From positions 261,001-325,000 of the forward strand of contig NZ_CP136856.1 of NCBI RefSeq assembly GCF_033807535.1: a stretch of DNA of 64,000 bases. The letters are read 5' to 3'. The DNA comes from Oceanisphaera sp. IT1-181. Lineage in GTDB: Bacteria; Pseudomonadota; Gammaproteobacteria; Enterobacterales; Aeromonadaceae. Below the pieces are notes generated by a model. The model was not told the DNA's origin, made no database searches, and was given only the letters and a program-made list of their open reading frames with translations. A program made the position numbers and the translations under genes. This document shows, in pieces, positions 1 through 8,841 of the stretch. The number at the start of each line of letters is the position of its first letter. Position 1 is the first letter of the stretch.

Positions 1-1
1 A

Positions 2-178
2 GAAGATGAGTTAGGCATAGTGGATGCGTGTGCCTTTGTGTATTGCTATTGGGCGCTCAAAGTTTTGGGTAATGGCTTAAAGGACTACCCGAATGTGGAT
101 CGTCACTTTGCTACCATGATGCAGGACCCGCAGGTACAAGCGGTGATGGCAGTAGAAGGGCTGACGGTAGCGTCTTGA
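2..178 (+). CDS. Glutathione S-transferase family protein, C-terminal part (partial)
   Basis: An open frame runs in from the window edge and stops at TGA 176-178. The 58 visible residues look like the last helices of a GST C-terminal domain: a DACAFVYCYWAL helix, then YPNVDRHFATM, then a DPQVQAV segment ending in AVEGL. GSTs commonly end in this way, with a YPN turn and a 'P-x-V-Q-A' helix. The glutathione-binding N-terminal thioredoxin fold lies outside the window, so the class and substrate cannot be judged. A hairpin terminator follows at 214-250. Confidence 0.7.
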   Translation, partial: EDELGIVDACAFVYCYWALKVLGNGLKDYPNVDRHFATMMQDPQVQAVMAVEGLTVAS

Positions 179-213
179 GCCTGAATTTTTAATAAAGTTT
201 AGTGCTTACTATT

Positions 214-250
214 AATCAAGCCGCCTGCATTGGGCGGCTTGATTGTTTTT
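214..250 (+). terminator. Rho-independent terminator after the partial GST gene
   Basis: A perfect 12-bp stem (214-225 with 233-244, GC-rich core) with a 7-nt loop is followed by GTTTTT. It lies 35 bp after the stop at 178 and separates that gene from the convergent DMT exporter ending at 275. Confidence 0.85.
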
Positions 251-274
251 GTTCATGTCTCACGGCACTTACAG

Positions 275-1186
275 CTAATGCCTGGCCACGATTAATGCAG
301 CCCCGATAACGGTAATGGCCGCCCCCAGCCAAGCGCCGGAGGCCGGGCGTTGTTTGGTTAACAACCACAACAAGGGCAATACCAATACCGGACTGACCGA
401 GCTGAGCATGGCCACCATGCCCACTTCGCCATGGCGCAAAGCCACTAAAATCAAGGTCATGCCCACGCCCATCGCTAACAGGGCATTCATCGCCACCATA
501 CCAAAAATAGGCCAGTTAATGCGCTGCAGCGGCTTGGCGACCGACCAACCGCACCACAATAAAAATAGGTGGGCGAAAAATGCCGTGCTCATGCGCACCG
601 CCGAGGCAGACACCGGATCTACCGACGCTAACTCATCCATCATTACCGGCTTCATCATCAAGGTGGCAATCGACTGACAGAGCGCGGCTAATAACCCTAA
701 GGCGATACCTATCCAAGGGCGGCCATTATCTTGCTCCCACGCATGAGTGTCACCGGTGCGTTTGCCCATAAAAATCGCCGTCATCACACCGCCCACTAAT
801 AGTAAGCAGCCAATCAAGGTCCAGTCGGCAATTATCTCGCCAAAAATCAAATACGCCAACAGCGCTGAAAACAGCGCGTGGGTGGCAAATAATACGCTGG
901 CGCGCCTAGGCCCTAAGCGGTTCATGGCGGCAAATAGCGCGGTGTCACCAATAAAAATACCGATTAACCCAGACGCAGCCATGATACTGAGGCTGTTACT
1001 GCTCAGGCTGCTCCAACCGCCTGTGATTAAGGCCGCCGCCCACAGCATTAGGCTGACGCAAAACATCCGCCAACGTGAAAAGGCAAAGGCTCCCAAATGG
1101 CGCGCCGCATGGGCCGACAATAAGCTGGCCACGGCCCAGCAGGCAGCGGCAGCCAGCGCTAAATAATCATAAGAAAAGCCTGTCAT
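275..1186 (-). CDS. EamA/DMT-family drug/metabolite exporter
   Basis: This is a 303-residue polytopic membrane protein with about ten hydrophobic segments in two halves, the usual layout of two tandem EamA domains. Typical signs are the early AAACWAVASLLSAHAAR helix, GLIGIFIGDTALFAAMNRLG in the first half, and LSSVSPVLVLPLLWLL with AAITVIGAALIVA at the C-terminus. Members export or import small metabolites, amino acids or drugs across the inner membrane; nothing here identifies the substrate. The start ATG is at 1184-1186. It is transcribed alone, divergently from sbcD. Family confidence is high, function open. Confidence 0.88.
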   Translation of the reverse strand: MTGFSYDYLALAAAACWAVASLLSAHAARHLGAFAFSRWRMFCVSLMLWAAALITGGWSSLSSNSLSIMAASGLIGIFIGDTALFAAMNRLGPRRASVLFATHALFSALLAYLIFGEIIADWTLIGCLLLVGGVMTAIFMGKRTGDTHAWEQDNGRPWIGIALGLLAALCQSIATLMMKPVMMDELASVDPVSASAVRMSTAFFAHLFLLWCGWSVAKPLQRINWPIFGMVAMNALLAMGVGMTLILVALRHGEVGMVAMLSSVSPVLVLPLLWLLTKQRPASGAWLGAAITVIGAALIVARH

Positions 1187-1350
1187 CGCAAACTATCAAC
1201 CCTGTAAAAGAGCATGCACCGTTACTCATACCGAGACGTATGGGTGAGCAAAGGCGCAGTTTAACAAGTTTTGCGCACCTGCAAAGCTGATTTGCCAGCC
1301 TGCGCCTGAGCGGGTCTAATAGTGCTTCACGTCTTAGCATAAGAGCAGCC

Positions 1351-2604
1351 ATGCGTATCTTGCACACTTCCGATTGGCATTTAGGCCAGCATTTTATGGG
1401 TAAAACCCGCCTTGAAGAACATCAGGCCTTTTTGCGTTGGCTGGTTGAGCAAGTACAAAGCCAAGCCGTGGATGCGGTGCTGGTGGCGGGGGATGTGTTT
1501 GATACCGGCACGCCGCCCAGTTATGCCCGCGAGCTGTATAACGACTTTATCGTCGAGTTACAGCAAACGGGCGCGCAGTTGGTGATTTTGGGTGGTAATC
1601 ACGACTCGGTGGCCATGCTAAATGAGTCGCGCGGCTTACTCGGCTGCTTAAATGTGCAAGTGATCCCAGGCGTATTGGCGGACATAGAGCATCAGGTGCT
1701 CACGCTCTATAAGGGCGATGGTGAGCCGGGGGCCGTGTTGTGTGCCGTGCCTTTTATTCGCGCCCGAGAAGTCATGAGTAGTGAATCTGGCCAAAGCGCG
1801 AGTGATAAGCAACAGAGCTTACAACAAGCCATAGCTGCGCATTATCAGCAACTGTTTGAGCGGGCCGAGAAACTTAGTCAAAATCACGAAGCAGCCCATG
1901 GCCGCCGCTTGCCCATTATTGGCACTGGGCATTTAACGACAGTGGGAGCTAGCAGCAGCGATTCGGTACGGGAAATTTACATCGGCACCTTGGATGCCTT
2001 TCCGGCCAATGCGTTTCCGCCGCTCGATTATTTGGCGCTGGGTCATATCCATAGGCCACAAAAAGTGGGTGGCCATGAGCATATGCGCTATTGCGGCTCG
2101 CCGATTGCCTTAAGCTTCGATGAGGTGGGCCAGCAAAAGGAAGTGTTGTTGGTGGATCTTGATGAAAACGGCTTAAGTGCTATTACGCCATTAGCGGTGC
2201 CGATTTTTCAGCCGCTGGCTCGAGTAAAAGGCAACTTGGTAGAATTGGCCACGGCCATGCAAGCCGTAGCTGTCGAGCACACAGCCTTGAGCCAAACCGA
2301 CTTATGTCAGACAAAAAATGTCTGGCTAGAAGTGACGGTGGCCGAAGACGATTATTTAACGGACTTACAGCCCAGAGTCGAGCAATTAGCCGAGGGCTTG
2401 GCGTTGGAAATTTTATTGGTACGGCGCCAGCGCTCAGCTCAGCAAGCGACCTTAACGGCGGATGCGCGCATCACGCTTAGCGAGCTCTCGCCACTGCAGG
2501 TCTTTGAGCGGCGTTTGGCAGCAGAGGAGCTGGCGCCTGAACGGGAGTTGGCGTTGCAGTCTTTATATCAAACGTTATTGGTTGAGCGGGAGCAAGAAGC
2601 ATGA
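1351..2604 (+). CDS. sbcD: SbcD nuclease subunit of the SbcCD complex
   Basis: This 417-residue protein is the Mre11-like metallophosphoesterase subunit of SbcCD, which cuts DNA hairpins and protein-blocked ends using two Mn2+ ions. Metal-binding motifs appear in family order: HTSDWHLGQ (residues 5-13), VAGDVFDTG (about 46), GGNHDS (about 87), GTGHLT and LGHIHRPQ. The length is close to E. coli SbcD (about 400). The C-terminal capping region follows. It overlaps the next gene, sbcC, by 4 bp (ATGA), so the two subunits are translationally coupled. The start ATG follows an AGAGCAG segment. Confidence 0.97.
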   Translation: MRILHTSDWHLGQHFMGKTRLEEHQAFLRWLVEQVQSQAVDAVLVAGDVFDTGTPPSYARELYNDFIVELQQTGAQLVILGGNHDSVAMLNESRGLLGCLNVQVIPGVLADIEHQVLTLYKGDGEPGAVLCAVPFIRAREVMSSESGQSASDKQQSLQQAIAAHYQQLFERAEKLSQNHEAAHGRRLPIIGTGHLTTVGASSSDSVREIYIGTLDAFPANAFPPLDYLALGHIHRPQKVGGHEHMRYCGSPIALSFDEVGQQKEVLLVDLDENGLSAITPLAVPIFQPLARVKGNLVELATAMQAVAVEHTALSQTDLCQTKNVWLEVTVAEDDYLTDLQPRVEQLAEGLALEILLVRRQRSAQQATLTADARITLSELSPLQVFERRLAAEELAPERELALQSLYQTLLVEREQEA

Positions 2605-5600
2605 AAATCCTCAGCTTACGGCTAAAAAATCTCAACTCCTTAAAAGGCGAGTGGAAAATTGATTTTAGAGAGCCACCATTTCGTGACAGTGGCCTGTTCG
2701 CCATTATCGGCCCTACCGGTGCCGGAAAAACCACTTTGCTCGATGCTATTTGTTTAGCCCTGTATCACGAAACGCCGCGTATGAAGTCGGTGTCTGCCAG
2801 CAGTAATGAGCTGATGACCCGCCATACTGCAGATTGCTTGGCAGAGGTGGAATTTGAAATTAAAGGCCAAGGTTATCGGGCTTTTTGGAGCCAGCGCCGC
2901 TCTCGTGACCAACTTACCGGCAAGCTGCAAGCGCCTAAGGTGGAGCTGGCGAGGCTGGATGGCACTATTCTCACCACTAAAATTCAAGACAAGCTGCGTT
3001 TAACCGAACAATTGAGCGGCTTGGATTTCGGCCGTTTCACTAAATCTATGCTGCTGGCGCAGGGGGGCTTTGCTGCCTTCTTGCATGCGAATGCCAATGA
3101 GCGCGCCGAATTACTGGAAGAGCTCACCGGCACTGATATTTATGCCCAATTATCGCGCCGCGTATTTGAACAAACCCGCGAGCAGCAAGCTGCGTTGAAT
3201 GAGCTTAAGGCGCGTGCTCAAGGCATGGAGTTGCTGGATGACGCTGAGCGCCAGCAAGTGCAAGCAGACATGGCAGCCGCCGAGCTTGAATTAGCACAGC
3301 AATATAAAATATTAGAGCAAACTCAAACTAGCTTGCAACGCATTACCACCTACCAAACGGCCCTGCAGCAACAAGCTCAAGCCGAGCAAACGCTGCAGAC
3401 GGAAAACTTGGCTTGGCAGAGCCAAGACGCTGCGCGCCAGCAATTAAGCCAAGCGGTACCGGCGAATCGTTTACTGCCTCATTGGCAACAATGGCAAGAT
3501 GCCCGCACTCGGGTACAAAGCTTTGCCCATCAATTAAGCCAAGAACAGGCGGAGCAAGAGCTGCTTAATAAGCAGAGCCAGCAGCTGTGCTGGCAGGCAC
3601 TACAAGTGAGCAGCCAACTGACTCAACAGCTGACTCTTGCCGAGCAACGGCTGAGTGAAGAACAAACTCAATTAAGCCAACAAATGGCGGTTAATCCCGT
3701 AGCGGAACGGCTGGGTGAATACTTGGCGGGTTGGCGCGAACAAATTCAGGGCAACACCAAAGAGCAGGCCAGTTTATCCCGTGGGCAAGCAGCCCAAGCC
3801 AAGTTGCAAATGAAACGCGACACACTTGAAAAGCAGCGTCAGCAAACTCATTTACAGGTAACGGACGCGGAGCAACAATTAGCGCAGGCTAATCAAGCTC
3901 ACAATCTACAACAGCAACAATTGGCGCAATTGTTAGCCGGTCAATCATTGCCTGAGCTTCGTCAAAAGTTACAAATCCTCAGTCAGCAGCAAGGGCAATG
4001 GAGTCAAGTACGCCAGTTGTGGATACAGCAGGAGAAGCAGCAAAATACTCATGCTGATCTCAAGGACACACTGGCCCTCCAAGAGCCAGAATTGGCGAAA
4101 CTGGAGCTGCAATTAACCCAATCGCGCGCAGAATATAAAAGTCTACAAGAACAGATCCGCGATAAAGAAAAGCTGCTGGAGCAAGAACAACGCATTCGTG
4201 CACTGGAAGCACACCGAGCCAGACTGCAACCCGATGAAGCCTGCCCTTTATGTGGCAGTGAAAGCCACCCGGCCATTGCGGCTTATCAGGCGCTCGATGA
4301 TGCCACGGCTCTTAGTCTGGCCGAAAAGCAGCAAGAGCGCGCCGAACGCGAGCAACAAGGCCAGCAATTAAGCCAAGCTTTTGCTAAACGCCAAGCAGAA
4401 GTGGAGCAGGGGCAGCGACAAGTGCAGGCCCAGGCCGCTGAGCTTATAGAGTTGCAGCTACAGCTGAGTACTTTGTTAACGGCATTACAGATTACTGCCA
4501 TCGATCCTGCATCCCAGCAAGCGGAGCTGGAGCAGCGCCAGCAACAGCTGCAAGCGCTAACAAGCAAATGTAGTCAGTTGGAGCAACAACAAGAGGCGGT
4601 GTACCGCTACCAAGAGCAAGTTCAGCAAGCCGAACAGGCGCTAGTAGGATTACAAACCCAACACGGTTTACAGAGCCAAGAGCTGCACTCTTTAAGCGAG
4701 CAAATAGGCCAACAGCAACAGCAGTTAACTGAGCAACAAGCGTTAGTGACTCATCAAGAAACGACGCTTGCGGCTTCACTGGTTGAGCTTAACTGGACAG
4801 TACCCAGTGATTGGACCGCCTGGTTGGCGGATTGTGAGCAGCAATGGAAAGCTTGGAAAGATCAACAAGCGCGCGGTCAGCAGCTTACCGCTGAGCGCCA
4901 GCAGTTGGCAGGGCAAGTACAGCAAGCGCATACCGAGCAAGTTCTGTGGCAAAGCCGTTGGTCGGCGCTTGCCATTCCAGACTTAGCTGCAATGAGCGAT
5001 GCCAGTGCAGAGCTGGGCTTATTGACCGAGCTGACTGGGTTATCCGAGCAGTGGCAAGCTAGCCAACAGCAACTACAGCAAAAAACGGCACGCCTCGATA
5101 CCTTGCATCAGCAAGCGGTTGAGTATAAGGCTGAGCTGCAAAGCCGAGCGCTTGCTTGGCAACAGCAGTTAGCAGAGAGCAATTTTAGCGATGAAGCCGC
5201 CTTGTTGGCAGCACGTTTGAGTGAGTCAGAGTTTGAGCGTTTAGCGCAAACGCAGCGCCAGCTTGAACAAACCCTGCACCGAGCACAAACGCTGTGTGAG
5301 CAGGCTACGCAAGCGGCAGATGCAGCCAAGCTGGCATTAGGCGAGCTGGATCCCGCTGCGCAAGCTGCTTTACAAGCGCAGCTGCAACAAAGCCAAGCCG
5401 AGTTTAACGCCAAGCAACAGCAAATTGGTGGCTGGCGCACGCGGTTAGACACAGACGCGGAGCGCCGCCAGCGCCAGCAAGCTTTGTTTGCCAACATAGA
5501 CGCCCAACAGCAGAGCCTGCAATTATGGGAGCAGCTAAACCATTTAATTGGCTCTGCCGATGGCGCCAAGTATCGCCGCTTTGCCCAAGGGCTAACGCTG

Positions 5601-6032
5601 GAGCACTTAGTGCACTTGGCCAACCAGCGCTTAGTGCGCTTACACGGTCGTTATCAATTGGCGCGCACCGCCGGCGGCGAGCTGGAATTATCGGTGATCG
5701 ATACTTGGCAGGCGGACGTGGCCCGCGACACTCAAACCTTATCCGGTGGTGAAAGCTTCTTGGTCAGCTTGGCATTGGCGCTGGCGCTCTCAGACTTAGT
5801 CAGCAGCAAGACCCGCATTGATTCTTTGTTCTTGGATGAAGGCTTTGGCACCCTAGACTCGGAAACTCTAGAAGTGGCACTGGATGCATTGGATGCGCTC
5901 AATGCCAGCGGCAAGATGATAGGGGTGATCAGCCACATTGAAGCGCTAAAAGAACGAGTGCCAGTGCAAATAAAATTGAGCAAGAGCCAAGGCTTAGGCC
6001 TAAGCCGGCTGGCCCCAGAGTTTGAGGTTTAA
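2601..6032 (+). CDS. sbcC: SbcC, Rad50-like SMC ATPase of SbcCD
   Basis: A 1143-residue SMC-type ATPase that partners SbcD. The N-terminal Walker A is GPTGAGKT (37-44). Two very long Gln/Glu/Leu-rich coiled-coil arms flank a zinc hook CPLCG (Cys548 and Cys551), which dimerises heads through Zn2+. The C-terminal half-site has the ABC signature LSGGESFLVSLALAL (about 1047) and Walker B DSLFLDEGFGTLDSET. The coiled coil is rich in QQ and CAG/CAA codons, which makes the DNA locally repetitive, but no frame break is seen. A bidirectional terminator lies 140 bp downstream. Confidence 0.97.
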   Translation: MKILSLRLKNLNSLKGEWKIDFREPPFRDSGLFAIIGPTGAGKTTLLDAICLALYHETPRMKSVSASSNELMTRHTADCLAEVEFEIKGQGYRAFWSQRRSRDQLTGKLQAPKVELARLDGTILTTKIQDKLRLTEQLSGLDFGRFTKSMLLAQGGFAAFLHANANERAELLEELTGTDIYAQLSRRVFEQTREQQAALNELKARAQGMELLDDAERQQVQADMAAAELELAQQYKILEQTQTSLQRITTYQTALQQQAQAEQTLQTENLAWQSQDAARQQLSQAVPANRLLPHWQQWQDARTRVQSFAHQLSQEQAEQELLNKQSQQLCWQALQVSSQLTQQLTLAEQRLSEEQTQLSQQMAVNPVAERLGEYLAGWREQIQGNTKEQASLSRGQAAQAKLQMKRDTLEKQRQQTHLQVTDAEQQLAQANQAHNLQQQQLAQLLAGQSLPELRQKLQILSQQQGQWSQVRQLWIQQEKQQNTHADLKDTLALQEPELAKLELQLTQSRAEYKSLQEQIRDKEKLLEQEQRIRALEAHRARLQPDEACPLCGSESHPAIAAYQALDDATALSLAEKQQERAEREQQGQQLSQAFAKRQAEVEQGQRQVQAQAAELIELQLQLSTLLTALQITAIDPASQQAELEQRQQQLQALTSKCSQLEQQQEAVYRYQEQVQQAEQALVGLQTQHGLQSQELHSLSEQIGQQQQQLTEQQALVTHQETTLAASLVELNWTVPSDWTAWLADCEQQWKAWKDQQARGQQLTAERQQLAGQVQQAHTEQVLWQSRWSALAIPDLAAMSDASAELGLLTELTGLSEQWQASQQQLQQKTARLDTLHQQAVEYKAELQSRALAWQQQLAESNFSDEAALLAARLSESEFERLAQTQRQLEQTLHRAQTLCEQATQAADAAKLALGELDPAAQAALQAQLQQSQAEFNAKQQQIGGWRTRLDTDAERRQRQQALFANIDAQQQSLQLWEQLNHLIGSADGAKYRRFAQGLTLEHLVHLANQRLVRLHGRYQLARTAGGELELSVIDTWQADVARDTQTLSGGESFLVSLALALALSDLVSSKTRIDSLFLDEGFGTLDSETLEVALDALDALNASGKMIGVISHIEALKERVPVQIKLSKSQGLGLSRLAPEFEV

Positions 6033-6172
6033 GCCACAGCGCCGAGCGCCCCGCGCTAGGCGCCCAGCTAAATAAAGAAACGGTGTGTTTTGTAGGCGAA
6101 CATTTATTCTCGCATTACGCCGCAGGCGGAACTTATTTTGCCCACGGCCTGCGACACAAGAGTACAGACGTG
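6033..6172. other. Gap with a degenerate REP-like palindrome
   Basis: This 140-bp gap holds GTAGGCGAACATTTATTC (about 6091) followed by GC-rich partial palindromes GCCGCAGGCGG and CCACGGCCTG. The layout resembles dispersed short intergenic repeats of the type TGTAGG-GCGAA-TTTATTCGC. A related phrase (TTTTTTGTAG followed by a GC-rich arm) occurs near 7845. No gene is seen. Confidence 0.35.
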
Positions 6173-6211
6173 AAAATACCGAACTTGCGTGATCAGGTTC
6201 GGTATTTTTTT
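6173..6211. terminator. Terminator between sbcC and the DUF3360 gene
   Basis: An 11-bp perfect stem (6174-6184 with 6197-6207) with a 12-nt loop is followed by a T tract on the + strand and TTTTC on the - strand. It can serve both convergent genes. Confidence 0.8.
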
Positions 6212-6232
6212 AGATCAAATTAGCCAGTTTAT

Positions 6233-7693
6233 TTAGTGCGTAATAAGGCCTGGTATGCCGGGCAGCATGCCGACGGTGGCCATGATGGCGAGCAGAATAA
6301 TAAAGGTGATACCTGGGATCACCCAGCGGTCGGTACGGCGCAGTGTTTTGCCGCGCTCTTTGTCACCGATTAAGCCTAAGTTATCGAGCAGCATGGTCAG
6401 CGACCAGCCAAATACCGGATTTACGAACGCAGAAGCAAACACTACGATACCGGCTGACTGACTACTGGTGGTGTTACGGGTCATCTGCATGCCGGCTTCC
6501 AGCAACGGCATAAACACGCCCACGATTAACGCCACTCTGAGTACCGGATCCCACACCGCTAAGTCCATGGGATAACCCCAAATGGCGGCCACGATACACA
6601 TTACACCCGTTAACACGGCACCGGCTGGGATCGGACGCTTGGCAATCGCCGCCGGTATCATATAAGTGCCCCAAGAGGAGGCTAAGTTACCGCCGCCGAG
6701 TACGCTACCCACCGCTTGACGTACTGCGGCTATGCCCATGGTGTCATCCACGTTCATCAGCACCTTGGTGGCTTTTTTCGGATAGTTAAGCTCTTGGAAT
6801 ACGCGGTGCCCCATAAAGTCGGGCGACCACATGGCCACCGCTAATACGGCAAACGGTGCCGAGCTCACGAAGTGGTGCAGCTTAGGCCAGCCCATCTGCC
6901 AACCTGTGGTTTCTCCCCACCAATAAGCAGGGCTTAAATGAGGCATGCCCGGTTCGGTGACAAATTCAAAAGGTGCACCCAAGGCGAGGGCAATCACGAA
7001 GGCGATACCGGAGCCGAGTGGAATAGACAGCCAGCGCATTTCTAATCTAGCCAGCAAGGCATACATAATAATGGTAGTTAAAATGACTGCGAAAGCGATA
7101 TAAGCCATGTCAAAACTTGCGGCCCAAGTGTTGAGCGCCTTGATTTGGCTGAGTAGGCCGATGGCACCTAAGTAAATCAGCAACCCCCCGCGCACCCCGT
7201 CACTGGTGAGGGCCATTAGTTTACTGCCGCCTTTACTGACACTGAGCAATAAACCAAAAAAGCCCACTAATAATCCCAGTGCGAGCGGATGGCCGCCCGA
7301 GGCGACGATTAGTGGGATCAGGGGGATCATGGGGCCATGGGTGCCCGCTAGATTGGCTCTGGGATTAATTAAGCCAGAAAATAAAATGACGAATAACACG
7401 GCGGCGATCAACATCTCAAAGCGGACGTTTTCCACCACAAAGGCATTCGATAGCCCTAAGGGGCCAGCAAAGGCCGCCACTACCGCCGCCACCATCACGA
7501 TTTTGCCGATGGTCGCCGCCAACGCGGGCACTAGATCTTCCAGCTCGAAGCGATAATCTCTAAAGGGTAAATTTAGTCGCCACCGCTTGGGCTGCATGAT
7601 CAAGAGTTCGTTTTCCAGATAGGCGGCTCGAGTCTCAAAATCGCGGCTGGGTTTATGCTGCGCGTTATAGCTTAAGGGATCTTTGTCTGACAC
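6233..7693 (-). CDS. DUF3360 family multi-pass membrane protein
   Basis: This 486-residue protein has a polar N-terminus (about 50 residues) and then about 11-12 hydrophobic segments. I recognise the DUF3360 family by PKRWRLNLPFRDYRFELED, NLAGTHGPMIPLIPLIVASG, AVAMWSPDFMGHRVFQELNY and SSWGTYMIPAAIAKRPIPAG. The fold recalls SulP/NCS2-like permeases (a THGP loop and broken helices), but a transport substrate has not been assigned as far as I know. It stands alone between a terminator and a 413-bp gap, with no partner gene to hint at function. SD-like AGGAGAC lies about 10 nt before the ATG. Confidence 0.82.
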   Translation of the reverse strand: MSDKDPLSYNAQHKPSRDFETRAAYLENELLIMQPKRWRLNLPFRDYRFELEDLVPALAATIGKIVMVAAVVAAFAGPLGLSNAFVVENVRFEMLIAAVLFVILFSGLINPRANLAGTHGPMIPLIPLIVASGGHPLALGLLVGFFGLLLSVSKGGSKLMALTSDGVRGGLLIYLGAIGLLSQIKALNTWAASFDMAYIAFAVILTTIIMYALLARLEMRWLSIPLGSGIAFVIALALGAPFEFVTEPGMPHLSPAYWWGETTGWQMGWPKLHHFVSSAPFAVLAVAMWSPDFMGHRVFQELNYPKKATKVLMNVDDTMGIAAVRQAVGSVLGGGNLASSWGTYMIPAAIAKRPIPAGAVLTGVMCIVAAIWGYPMDLAVWDPVLRVALIVGVFMPLLEAGMQMTRNTTSSQSAGIVVFASAFVNPVFGWSLTMLLDNLGLIGDKERGKTLRRTDRWVIPGITFIILLAIMATVGMLPGIPGLITH

Positions 7694-8106
7694 GGGCGTC
7701 TCCTTGATGATGACCAGCTCAGTGGTGTCCTTACATCATTGGATACTAGAGAATGTTATCAAGTTGTTCTATTCGACATAAGTCTTAACCTTTATGAAAC
7801 ATTTGGCGAGAACGCCATACGTCTTACGCTCAAGACAAACACCGTTTTTTGTAGTCCGGCGCTTTAGCTGTTGGTTCTGCGAAGCAGAATAATTTAGTCC
7901 TAGCTCTTCACTCTTCACGCCTTACGTCTCTACAGAGCTTGGTGTTTTTACCCTTCACACCTCACGCTGTACGCCGTAAGTTTACGTTCATTTTATCCTT
8001 AACGGCCAGCGTATGGCGTAAAGCGTACCGCTGTGCCCAAGCTATTTATGGTATGGTTTTGACTATTCACGAGCTTTTATCTTATCGCACCCTCGGGAGC
8101 AGACCC
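7694..8106. other. Intergenic region with hairpin and TTCAC-rich repeats
   Basis: This gap between divergent genes holds a TTCTGC-GAA-GCAGAA hairpin (7875-7889) and two TTCAC-rich stretches (7903-7925 and about 7953-7985). The second kind of motif recurs near 18.8, 19.1 and 46.35 kb. A possible promoter for the GST gene is TTGACT (about 8058) with TTATCG 17 bp later, which is weak. An open frame reaches back to 7939 but uses this repeat DNA, so I do not count it as coding. Confidence 0.5.
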
Positions 8107-8787
8107 ATGATACAGCTACACCACCTCAATCATTCTCGCTCACAGCGCATCATCTGGATGTTAGAAGAGTTAGAGCTGAACTATGAAATAACGGCTCATC
8201 AAAGAGATACGGATACAGGGCTGGCGCCCGCGAGCTTAAAGAAAGTGCACCCGCTGGGTAAAGCACCGGTGCTGATTGATGACGATCTAAAATTGGCGGA
8301 GTCCGGCGCCATTATTGATTATCTGGCCCAAAGTTACGGGCCCCAATTACTGCCCGACAAGAACAGCACTGCCTGGTGGGACTATGTGTATTGGTTGCAC
8401 TACGCAGAAGGCTCCTTAATGCCACCCTTGGTGATGCGGCTGGTATTTGACAAGGTAAAAGACGCGCCCATGCCCTTTTTTGTGCGGCCACTTATTAACA
8501 AAATAGTGGCGGGAGTAGATAAGGCATTTTTGCATCAACAAATACACACTCAGCTTAATTTTGTGGCTGATCACTTATCTTGTAATGAATGGCTGGTGGG
8601 TGACGGCTTTGGCGCAGCAGATATTCAAATGAGCTTTCCACTGGAAGCCGCTATGCACAGAGCAGAGATGGCCGACAGCTACCCCAGGTTAAAGGCATAT
8701 GTGACCCGATTACAGGCCAGGCCGGCTTATCTGCGGGCACTGGAAAAAGGGGGATCTTATTTGTATGGACCCAAGGCGGCAATGTGA
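8107..8787 (+). CDS. Glutathione S-transferase
   Basis: A 226-residue cytosolic GST. The N-terminal thioredoxin-like domain begins IQLHHLNHSRSQRIIWMLEE, with Ser/Arg near the N-terminus in place of a Tyr. It contains the cis-proline segment GKAPVLIDDD and the glutathione-binding LAESGAIIDYL (ES motif). The C-terminal helical domain holds ADIQMSFPLEA, the usual N-capping box region with Asp. I chose ATG 8107 because family homology begins there and the upstream frame is repeat DNA; GGGAGC lies just before it. The substrate is unknown. Confidence 0.9.
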   Translation: MIQLHHLNHSRSQRIIWMLEELELNYEITAHQRDTDTGLAPASLKKVHPLGKAPVLIDDDLKLAESGAIIDYLAQSYGPQLLPDKNSTAWWDYVYWLHYAEGSLMPPLVMRLVFDKVKDAPMPFFVRPLINKIVAGVDKAFLHQQIHTQLNFVADHLSCNEWLVGDGFGAADIQMSFPLEAAMHRAEMADSYPRLKAYVTRLQARPAYLRALEKGGSYLYGPKAAM

Positions 8788-8841
8788 TAGTGACAACCTG
8801 CGTACTGTGTCGATGTAATGCTGAAGGAGTGAGAAACCATA

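Noticed and set aside
7939..8106. N-terminal extension of the GST gene
   Set aside because: The extension is translated from TTCAC-rich repeat DNA; GST homology starts exactly at ATG 8107.
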